Below are positions 21,487 to 33,400 of a stretch of 64,000 nucleotides of DNA, piece by piece (position 1 is the stretch's first letter; each line of letters starts with the position of its first letter). The notes beneath the pieces were generated by a model. That model was not told where the DNA came from. It worked only from the letters and a program-made list of their open reading frames with translations, and ran no database searches. The position numbers and the translations under genes are program-made. Source of the DNA: Cyclaneusma minus (taxonomy: Eukaryota; Ascomycota; Leotiomycetes; Marthamycetales; Marthamycetaceae); the NCBI GenBank assembly GCA_037179335.1, contig JAKZHN010000004.1, positions 992,001 through 1,056,000 on the forward strand. The letters run 5' to 3'.

Positions 21487-24400
21487 ATGAGAGTCTTCAG
21501 AAATACCTTTCCTGCCCTCCTTTTGGGGGCAGTGAGGCTGTCCAATGCAGCGCCCACACCACAGGAGCAAGACGATGGAGCCATTGTTATGACGGTAGTT
21601 TCAGCGGCTCCTCCAGTTACCATGACCGTACAAGAAGCAGCCGATACAAACACGACGGTGACCTTGCCCGGTCCCGCCCCGTCTTCTTCCCAAGTCTCCT
21701 TCACACTGGCAATGCCAAAGCAAGATGACGCAGATATCCATATGACGGTTGTCACACCAGTCGCCCAAGCCGCCAACGTAGGGCCAAATGCAATCGTCAC
21801 TGTCTATGCTACTGTTCCTAAGGCACCCGCTCTCTTGGACTGTACATACAGAGACGTCGTCACTACCACTGTGACGCAGCTTGCATGCGCAACAGCCCCG
21901 AGTCAATTGCCTCCGAGCGCCAACGGTTGTACTGGTGTCACGTACGAGCCAAGTCTTGTGCCATCAAACAACTGGTTTGAGGGCGGTACTTGGACTTTCA
22001 GCAGCCAACAACTGGAGGATCTTCTCTCAGGCATGCTCAGGGAGGCTGGAACTGTTATCAATATCTGTTTGAATCAGAACATCCAACAATATGGTCAAGT
22101 TGTCGGTCCAGGCGCAACCTTTGCGCCAGAAATCGTCATCGGCTCCACTTTCACGATTCGACCTACTGTCTCTATCCCGTCTCAGCTCAACCCGACACCT
22201 ACATCATTACCAGCCATAGGCCCACTAACGTCGACAGTCGTTTATACAGAAACCATCACGGATGGTGCACCCGCGCCTTCTGCAGTTCTGGGTGGCGAGC
22301 TGCCCCAACTTACTGGCCAAGCTGGTGCAGCGACGACGACTAATGCTTTGCTCGGAGTCACGTCCATTTTTGGTTTGCCTCTTTTTGGCGGCGGCGCTTC
22401 AGTCAGCACCGTTTATGTGACTGTTTGTGAGTTTTCTACCCCGATTCCTGGCCTGTGTTTATCTCAAGTCTACCCCATCACAGCTACGATGCCGACTAGT
22501 TCTTCAAACTTCTTCAAACGTCACAAATGCTGATCCATCTGTCTACAGACCCAGGGATCGGCACCACAAGCACAGCACCTATTGTCACTGGAACAGCAAC
22601 AGCAGTAGCCAACAATGGCCTCGGCCTTCTCACTCTTCTGAATGGCCAGGGCACTGTTGTCAACGGTCAAACTGTCACTGTCCGTAGCGGCGTCACCCTT
22701 GTGAATGGCGTCACTTCAGTTTTTGCCACTTCCGCGGCAACAACACTCCTTACATTTGGCAACGGTGGAATTGGAGTTCAAACCTTATCAAATGGCGTGG
22801 CCATCCCCGTTATCATTATAGGAGGGCAAACAGTCCGTATTACAACTGTCACCGTTACGGTCACCTCCAAGACCTCGAGTACTTCGACCATTTCGACCAC
22901 GAAGACATCGACCACCCCGACTACTTCGACCATGGTTTCCAGCGTGGCTGCAAGCGCTGTCGCTACTTTGGCCAAGACAAGCCCAGCTACCGAGTCTTCG
23001 CGGCTCAAAACAGCCACGGTCTCTGGGCTTCCAGTGGCATCCTCCCCTGCTGCGTCAAGTGATTTCTCAGTGTTTACCACTGGTGATGTTACTTACACCG
23101 AGTTCGGGAACTCTCTTTATAACGTGGGTGGGACCACCTACCCTGTTTCTGCAACAACTACTGTTACCTACGGCTCGGAACTCCTCTCGATTGGTCCCAG
23201 CGGTGTCGCTGTCACTCCTTTCTCCGTATTCACCACGGGCGATATTATTTACACGGAGTTCAACAACCGCCAGTACAACGTCTTAGGCACTACTTACCCG
23301 GTTGCTTCGCCAACTATAGTTACCTATGGCTCAGAACTCGTCTCAATTGGCCCTGACGGTGTTGCCATTACTCCTTTCTCTGTTTTTACTACTGGTGACG
23401 TCACTTACACGGAGTTTGCAAACTCTGTTTACGACGTGGAGGGCACCCTTTACCCTGTCTCCCAGACGACTACGGTTACCTATGGTACGGAGGTTATATC
23501 CATTGGCCCCAATGGTGTTGCATTCGTTACTCCGACTCCCAGCGTGTCTACTTTTACCACTGGAGACATCACCTACACGGAATATGGGAACTCCCAGTAC
23601 AACGTGAGAGGCACTACCTACCAGGTTTCTGCGACAACTACGGTTACTGTGGGCTCAGAGCTCGTTTCCATCGGTCCCAGTGGTGTTGCAATTACGCCTT
23701 TCTCGGTTTTCACCACAGGCGACATCACCTATACGGAGATCGCAAACTCTGTCTACAATGTGAAGGGCACCACTTACCCTGTGTCTCAGACGACTACGGT
23801 CACAGTGGGTACTGAAATTGTCTCAATTGGTCCGAACGGTCTTTCATTCATTACGCCCACTCCAAGCGCCTCCACATTCACTACCGGAGACATCACCTAC
23901 ACGGAGTACGGCAACTCTATATATGCGGTGAGGGGCACTACTTACCCCGTCTCTTCCACCACGACGGTCACAGTGGGCACTGAAATTGTCTCAATTGGTC
24001 CCAACGGTCTTTCATTCATTACAGCGACTCCCACCGCCACTCCCAGCGCCGCCCCTAGCGCTTCCACGTTCACTACTGGAGACATCACTTATACTGAAGT
24101 CGGAAACTCGGTATATTATATAAGGGGCACTACCTATCCTGTCTCCGCCACTACGACAGTCACAGTGGGCTCAGAGCTCGTGTCCATTGGTCCTAGTGGT
24201 GTGGCTATCACCCCCTTCTCTGTTTTCACGACCGGGGACATTACATATACTGAATTTGCGAACTCGGCGTACAACGTGAGGGGCACCAGCTATCCAGTTT
24301 CTTCAACCACGACAGTCACCGTGGGCACTGAAGTTGTCTCGATTGGTCCTAACGGCCTGGCCTTCATTACATCCACCCCCACGCCCACACCCAGCGCTTC

Positions 24401-27400
24401 CACATTTACCACTGGAGACATCACTTATACTGAGGTCGGAAATTCAGTATATTATGTGAGGGGCACCACTTATCCTGTCTCTCAAACTACGACAGTCACA
24501 GTGGGCTCAGAGCTCGTGTCCATTGGTCCTAGTGGTGTGGCTATCACCCCCTTCTCTATTTTCACGACCGGGGACATTACATATACTGAATTTGCGAACT
24601 CGGCGTACAACGTGAGGGGCACCAGCTATCCAGTTTCTTCAACCACGACAGTCACCGTGGGCACTGAAGTTGTCTCGATTGGTCCTAACGGCCTGGCCTT
24701 CATTACATCCACCCCCACGCCCACACCCAGCGCTTCCACATTTACCACTGGAGACATCACTTATACTGAGGTCGGAAATTCAGTATATTATGTGAGGGGC
24801 ACCACTTATCCTGTCTCTCAAACTACGACAGTCACAGTGGGTTCCGAGCTCGTCTCTATTGGCCCTAGCGGTGTGGCTATCACCCCATTCTCTGTCTTTA
24901 CGACCGGAGACATTACTTACACGGAATTTGGAAACTCCCAGTACAACGTGAGGGGCACCAGCTATCCAGTTTCTTCAACCACGACAGTTACCGTGGGAAC
25001 TGAAGTTGTCTCGATTGGTCCTAACGGCCTGGCCTTTATTACATCCACACCCACCCCCAGCGCCTCTACATTCACTACTGGCGATATTACTTATACTGAG
25101 GTCGGAAATTCAGTATACTATGTCAGGGGCACCACCTACCCTGTCTCTTCCCCCACAACGGTCACTGTGGGCACTGAACTCGTCTCGATTGGACCTAACG
25201 GCGTGGCCTTTATTACACCCGCACCCACTCCCAGCGCCTCTACATTCACCACAGGTGATATCACTTATACTGAGGTCGGAAATTCAGTATATTATGTCAG
25301 AGGAACGACATATCCAGTTTCGTCTCCAACCACCGTCACTGTCGGTACGGAAGCTGTCTCGATAGGCCCGGCCGGTGTTGCAATTCTTCCACCCAGCTCT
25401 GTCTTCACCACTGGCGACGTTACATACACAGAATACGCAAACTCTATTTACGACGTCAGAGGCACCACTTATCCCGTGTCAGCCACGACCACTGTTGCCA
25501 TCAATGGTGGTGCAGAGACTATTTCGATTGGTCCTTCAGGTGTTGCGTTTGTGATCCCCAGTTCCGTTTTCACGACAAGTGATGTAACATACACCGAGTA
25601 CGGAAACTCTGTTTACGACGTCCGGGGCACCACGTACCCAGTGTCAGCTACCACCACAGTTGTTATCGATGATGGTGCAGAGACTATCTCGATTGGTCCA
25701 AATGGTGTTGGCTTCGTCACTCCCAGCTCCATTTTCACCACGGGTGATGTGACATATACGGAGTATGCTAATTCCATCTATGATGTGAGAGGTACCACGT
25801 ATCCAGTTTCTCAAACAACCACGGTCACTGTCGGTACAGAGCTCGTGTCTATTGGGCCAAATGGTGTCGGCTTCGTCACCCCAACCCCGACCAGCTCTTC
25901 TGTCTCTACATTCACAACTGGGGACATTACGTATACAGAATTCGGCAATTCCGTCTACAACGTCAGAGGAACGACCTACCCAGTGTCCCAAACAACCACA
26001 GTTACTGTCGGTACAGAGCTCGTGTCCATTGGACCAAATGGTGTCGGCTTCGTCACTCCGACCCCGACGAGTTCCGCCGTGTCAACATTCACTACTGGAG
26101 ATATCACCTACACCGAGTTTGGCAACTCCGTCTACAACGTCAGGGGTACGACTTACCCAGTGTCTCAAACTACTACAGTCACTGTCGGTACAGAGCTTGT
26201 GTCTATCGGCCCGAACGGTGTCGGCTTTGTGACTCCTACCCCATCAAGCTCCGCAGCCGTCTCAACATTCACTACTGGAGATATCACCTACACCGAGTTC
26301 GGCAACTCCGTCTACAACGTCAGGGGTACGACTTACCCAGTGTCTCAAACTACTACAGTCACTGTCGGTACAGAGCTTGTGTCTATCGGCCCGAACGGTG
26401 TCGGCTTTGTGACTCCTACCCCATCAAGCTCCGCAGCCGTCTCAACATTCACTACTGGAGATATCACCTACACCGAGTTCGGCAACTCCGTCTACAACGT
26501 CAGGGGTACGACTTACCCAGTGTCTCAAACTACTACAGTCACTGTCGGTACAGAGCTTGTGTCTATCGGCCCGAACGGTGTCGGCTTTGTGACTCCTACC
26601 CCATCAAGCTCCGCAGCCGTCTCTACATTTACTACTGGAGATATCACTTACACTGAATTTGGCAACTCCGTCTACAACGTGAGGGGTACCAGTTACCCGG
26701 TCTCGGCGACTACCACGGTCACCGTTGGCACTGAGCTTGTGTCTATCGGACCAAATGGCGTTGGTTTTGTCACTCCGACCTTGTCAGCAGTGTCAACCTT
26801 CACAACTGGAGACATCACTTACACCGAGTTCGGCAACTCAATTTACAACGTCAGGGGTACCAGCTACCCGGTCTCGGCGACTACTACGGTCACCGTCGGC
26901 ACTGAGCTTGTGTCTATCGGACCAAATGGCGTTGGTTAGATCGGAAGAGCACACGTNNNNNNNNNNNNNNNNNNNNNNNNNNNNNNNNNNNNNNNNNNNN
27001 NNNNNNNNNNNNNNNNNNNNNNNNNNNNNNNNNNNNNNNNNNNNNNNNNNNNNNNNNNNNNNNNNNNNNNNNNNNNNNNNNNNNNNNNNNNNNNNNNNNN
27101 NNNNNNNNNNNNNNNNNNNNNNNNNNNNNNNNNNNNNNNNNNNNNNNNNNNNNNNNNNNNNNNNNNNNNNNNNNNNNNNNNNNNNNNNNNNNNNNNNNNN
27201 NNNNNNNNNNNNNNNNNNNNNNNNNNNNNNNNNNNNNCCCGGTCTCGGCGACTACTACGGTCACCGTCGGCACTGAGCTTGTGTCTATCGGACCAAATGG
27301 CGTTGGTTTTGTCACTCCGACCTCGTCAGCAGTGTCAACCTTCACTACTGGAGATATTACTTACACTGAGTTCGGAAACTCAATCTACAACGTCAGGGGT

Positions 27401-30400
27401 ACCAGCTACCCGGTCTCGGCGACTACTACGGTCACCGTCGGCACTGAGCTTGTGTCTATCGGACCAAATGGCGTTGGTTTTGTCACTCCGACCTCGTCAG
27501 CAGTGTCAACCTTCACTACTGGAGATATTACTTACACTGAGTTCGGAAACTCAATCTACAACGTCAGGGGTACCAGCTACCCGGTCTCGGCGACTACTAC
27601 GGTCACCGTCGGCACTGAGCTTGTGTCTATCGGACCAAATGGCGTTGGTTTCGTCACGCCTACCCCATCCCTCTCAACATTCACTGTGGGAGATGTCACT
27701 GTTACTGAAATTGGGACGTCTCTGTACGCTATCAGCGGCACCACTTACCCTGTGGCCTCTCCTACCTCTGCTGTGGTGGGCGACGGCACCGAGACCATCT
27801 CGATTGGCCCTGGAGGCGTCTCCTTCGTGTCAGCTACCCCTACCGTGTACGTATTTACTACCGGAGATGTCACGGTTACCGAATACGGCAGCTCCTTGTA
27901 CGCTATTAGCGGCACTACCTACCCTGTCGACACTCCCACCACTGCTGTGGTTGGAGACGGTACAGAGACTATTTCAATTGGCCCTGATGGGGTTGACTTC
28001 ATTTCCGCAACCCCGTTCGTTTTCACTACCGGAGACGTCACTGTTACCGAATACGGCAGCTCTTTGTACGCTATCAGCGGCACTACCTACCCTGTCGACA
28101 CTCCCACCACTGCTGTGGTTGGTGATGGTACAGAGACAATTTCAATTGGCCCTGACGGCATCGATTTCATTTCTGCGACCCCGTACGTCTTCACTACCAG
28201 GGACGTCACCGTTACCGAATATGGCAGCTCTGTTTATGACATTCGCGGAACCACATACCCTGTTGCGTCCACGAATACTGCCGTTCTTAACGGTGGTTCG
28301 GAAACTATTTCGATAGGCCCTAACGGTGTCTCGTTCCTTTCGGCTTCATCTACTCTGACTTCATCTACTCTGGCTACATCTACTCGGGCTTCTTCTACTC
28401 TGGCTACATCTACTCGGACTTCTTCTACTCCTACTTCATCTCAATCCATTTCCGTCTTCACTGTCGGAGACGTCACTGTTACTGAGTTTGGGACTTCCTT
28501 GTACAACATCAGGGGTACCACCTACCCTGTTTCTCGACCCACGACTGCTATTCTCAACGGCGGTGCGGAGACTATTTCGATAGGCCCCAATGGTGTCTCC
28601 ATCATTTCTGCTTCATCAACCCGGGCTTCATCTACTCCTACTCCATCTCAATCCATTTCCGTCTTTACAGTCGGCGACGTCACGGTTACTGAGTTTGGGA
28701 CTTCCTTGTACAACATCAGGGGCACCACCTATCTTGTCGCTTCTCCCACTACTGCTACTCTCAACGGTGGTGCAGAGACTATTTCGATTGGTCCGAACGG
28801 TGTATCTGTTATTTCAGCCTCCCCTAGTGCGACACCATTCGTGTTCACGGTCGGTGATATTACAGTGACTGAATATGGCAGCTCCCTTTATGACATTCAA
28901 GGCACCACCTACCAGGTTGCTTCGACAACTACGCTTGTCGTCGACGACGGAGCAGAAACCATTTCAGTTGGTCCTGACGGAGTGGCTTTTGTTACACCTA
29001 CACCTAGTGCAGGTGCTACGGAAGTGTTCACCGTGGGCGATATTACTTACACCGAGTACGGGAGCTCCATCTACGACATCCAAGGCACGACTTATCCTGT
29101 TTCTCAGACTGCTACGGTTGTCGTCGATGACGGTGCAGAGACAATCTCAATAGGACCTGACGGAGTGGCTTTTGTGACCCCAACCTCTAGTGCAGGCGCC
29201 ACTCAAGTCTTTACTGTGGGCGACGTGACGTACACCCAGTACGGAAGCTCCATCTACGACGTTCAAGGCACCACGTACGCGGTTTCTGCAACGACTACAG
29301 TCCCCGTTTACAGTGGCAGAGAAACAATTTCTATCGGTCCAAACGGTATTACTTTCGTGTCACCAACCTCTTCATCGACGACCGCTAGATCCCCAACGTC
29401 TAGTGCAGGCGCCACTCAAGTTTTTACTGTGGGCGACGTGACGTACACCCAGTACGGAAGCTCCATCTACGACGTTCAAGGCACCACGTACGCGGTCTCT
29501 GCAACGACTACAGTCCCCGTTTACAGTGGCAGAGAAACAATTTCTATCGGTCCAAACGGTATTACTTTCGTGTCACCAACCTCTTCATCGACGACCGCTA
29601 GATCCCCAACGTCTACTGCAGGCGCCACTCAAGTTTTTACTGTGGGCGACGTGACGTACACCCAGTACGGAAGCTCCATCTACGACGTTCAAGGCACCAC
29701 GTACGCGGTCTCTGCAACAACTACGGTTGTCGTCGATGACGGTGCAGAGACAATCTCAATAGGACCTGACGGAGTGGCTTTTGTGACCCCAACCTCTAGT
29801 GCAGGCGCCACTCAAGTCTTTACTGTGGGCGACGTGACGTACACCCAGTACGGAAGCTCCATCTACGACGTTCAAGGCACCACGTACGCGGTCTCTGCAA
29901 CAACTACAGTCCCCGTTTACGGTGGCAGAGAAACAATTTCTATCGGTCCAAACGGTATTACTTTCGTGTCACCAACCTCTTCATCGACGACCGCTAGATC
30001 GACATCTCTTGCTCAGCGAATCCAAGTGTTTACTACCGGAGATGTTACCTACACTGAGTACGGAAGCTCGGTCTACGATATTCAAGGAACTACCTACCCA
30101 GTCTCTCAAACAACTACCGTCGTCATTGACGATGGTGCGGAGACTATCTCAATTGGGCCAAATGGTATCGCATTCGTTACACCAACGTCTGCAGCAGTTA
30201 CTCAGCAAGTCCAAGTCTTTACTACCGGCGACCTTACTTACACTAAGTATGGAAGCTCGATCTACGACGTTCAAGGAACTACTTACCCAGTTTCTCAAAC
30301 AACTACCGTCGTTATTGACGATGGTGCGGAAACTGTCTCCATTGGACCGAATGGAATCGGATTCATTACGCCGACCTCCAGCGCATTCGTTACGCCGACC

Positions 30401-33400
30401 TCAAGTTCCATCGCCCAGGAAGTCTTTACTGTTGGTGATCTCACCGTTACGGAAATTGGAAGCTCTGTATATGCCATTAGCGGCAAGACTTACCCAGTCG
30501 CATCTCCAACAACGGTTGTCTTTGGCGGTACTGAGACAGCTTCTATTGGACCAAATGGCATCGCATTTGTGACCCCAACCTCCAGTTCTGTCGCCCAGCA
30601 AGTCTTCACTGTCGGAGATCTCACCGTCACCGAGTTTGGAAGCTCCGTATATGCTATTAGCGGCGTGACCTACCCAGTCGCATCTCCAACTACAGTTGTC
30701 TTTGGCGGAACCGAAACGGCCTCGATTGGACCAAATGGCATTGCATTCATCACGGCTTCCTCTAGCGCCGTCCCTCAGACCGTATTCACTGTTGGGGACC
30801 TCACTGTTACGGAATTCGGAAGCTCTTTGTATGCAGTGAGTGGCATGACTTACCCAGTCGCCTTCCCAACTACAGTTGTTTTTGGTGGCACCGAATCAGC
30901 CTCATTTGGACCAAATGGTGTTGCTATTCTTACGCCGACTCCGCAAGTCTTCACTGTCGGCGATATCACTGTGACGGAAATTCAAAGCTCCGTCTATGTC
31001 ATTCGAGGCACCACTTATCCGGTCTCGGCTACTACCACAGTTCTGGTTGGTGGGACAGAAACCGCGTCTATTGGTCCAGGAGGTGTTGCGCTCATCACTC
31101 CTGTTGAGTCAGTCTTCACAGTTGGAGACTTTACCGTCACCGAAATTGGTAGCTCCTTGTTCAATATCGGAGGGACTACTTACCCAGTCGCTTCTCAGAC
31201 TACGATCCTTGCTCCAGATGGCACTCAGACCGTCTCTGTGGGACCCAATGGCGTCGCCCTCGTTACTCCCAGCGTGTCCGTATTCACGGTGGGTGGCTTC
31301 ACTGTCACAGAGATTGGTACCTCCCTGTATAACATCGGAGGAACTACCTATCGAGCCGGATCTCCTACAACTATCCTGGCTCCAGACGGCACTGAGCTTG
31401 CTTCTGTCGGTCCCAACGGCGTTTCCCTTATTACCAGCTCTGTATTCACTGTTGGGAGTGCTACCATCACAGAGCTCGGCAGCTCTTTCTACAATCTCGG
31501 TGGCACACTTTACCCAGTGGCTACGCCAACAACCGTTGTTGCTCCAGATGGCGAGACTATTGTTCTCGGCCCGAATGGTCCCGCTCTTGCGACCTCCACC
31601 TCTGTATTTACCGTGGGCGACTTCACTGTGACCGAGTTCGGAACCTCCGCGTACGATATTGGGGGAACTACTTACTCTGCTGGATCCCCAACGACTATTC
31701 TGGCTCCTGACGGAACGCAGTTGGCGTCTGTTGGTCCCAACGGCGTCTCCCTTATTCCCAACTCTGTCTTTACAGTCGGACGTGCTACAATTACAGAAAT
31801 TGGTAACTCCCTGTACGATCTCGGCGGCACACTCTACCCAGTCGCTACGCCCACAACGGTCATCGCTCCTGATGGCGAAACCATCGCTCTCGGCCCCGGT
31901 GCTCCTTCCATCGCTACTTCTACCTCGGTGTATACAGTGGGTGGCTTTACAGTCACCGCTATCGGCGGCTCTTTGTTCAATGTTGGTGGAACTACCTACG
32001 ATGCCAGTTCCAAAACGACTGTTCTGGCCCCTGACGGCACAGAGCTTGCATCTATTGGTCCGAGCGGTGTTGCCGTGGTCCCTACCTCTGTGATTACAGT
32101 TGGAGGTGCTACTATTACAGAAGTTGGCAGCTTGTACGATCTTGGTGGCACATTCTACCCAGCCGGTAGCCCGACAACTGTCATCGCTCCTGATGGCGAG
32201 ACTATTGCTCTCGGCCCCAGCGGCGTTTCTCTTGTTACCCCCGTCGTGCAGTATATCACAATTGGAGATGTCACGATCACAGAGATTGGTTCTACCGCGT
32301 ACGCCGTTGGCGGCACCACGTTTGCAGTTGGTACTGAAACCACCCTTGTCCTGGATGACGGCGCAGAAACCCTTCGTTTCGGCCTTGGCGGCCCTGCCCT
32401 CGTTACACCTGCTTCAACTAGCACACCTGCTTCAACTAGCACACCTGCTTCAACTAGCACACCTGCTTCAACTAGCACACCTGCCCAGACGCTTGCTCAG
32501 AGCACGCCTGCTGAGACCACATCAACAAGCACCTTCAACATGGCTTCCGCAATTGCCTCGGACATGGGTTCGGCCGGTACAGCAATCTCTGCTATGAACC
32601 CAACGGTCATTGCTTCGATGATCAACCCATCCAACATTGCCTCGCTGATGCCCTCGGCTATTGCTTCGATGATCAACCCTACGAATCTGGCTTCGCAGCT
32701 CAACCCCTCGGTTATCGCCTCGATGCTCAACCCTTCGAACACTCCTGCCACTACACCAGCTCCTACCGCTGCTGCCACTTCTTCTGGCTCGGGAGGTATT
32801 AGTGACTTGGATCCCAACCAGCTTGCTTCGCTCATTGCAAGGTACATCGAGTCGATCCTTAGTGAGCGTCTTGCCTCCTTGGGCTTGGGCAGTTCGACTA
32901 CGAGCACCGCTTCAAGCAGCGTATCTACTGGAACCAACGCAAACCCCACAGGTTCTGGCAGCAATGGATCAGGCAACAATGGCTCTGGAATCAGCGGCTC
33001 CGGAAGCAACAGCTCAGGCAACAACGCGAATCCTACTGGGTCCGGCAACACTGGATCTGGCAACAGTGGGTCAGGAACAAATGGCTCTGGCAACAACGGG
33101 TCAGGGACAAATGGCTCTGGCAACAACGGGTCAGGAACAAATGGCTCTGGCAACAACGGGTCAGGGACAAATGGCTCTGGGAACAATGGATCTGGCAACA
33201 ATGGATCTGGCAACAATGGATCTGGCAACAATGGATCTGGCAACAACGGCTCTGGAAACAACGGAGGCTCGAGCTCAGGAGGAAACAATGGCGGCTCTAG
33301 CTCGGGAGGCGGTGGTGGTGGTGGTGGTGGGGGCGGTGGTGGTGGGGGTGGTGGTGGAGGCGGTTCAAACGGTGGTGGAGGCGGAGGTGGTGGCGGGGGA

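Larger units (their letters stand above)
23068..32410 (+). repeat. Coding repeat array, ~51 units of ~150-213 bp
   Basis: Each unit encodes (V/T)FTxGDxTxTExGxSxYxxxGTTY..., ending in SIGPxGVxF plus a Ser/Thr/Pro spacer of variable length. I count 23 units before the gap and about 28 after it. From about 26081 to 26640 the period is exactly 180 bp with almost no differences. From 29221 to 29647 three units repeat at 213 bp. Units past 30400 are progressively diverged (LAPDGTxLASVGP variants). Confidence 0.92.

Noticed and set aside
23068..32410. CRISPR-like regular repeats
   Set aside because: Repeats are coding, in frame, 150-213 bp long and without unique spacers, in a eukaryote.
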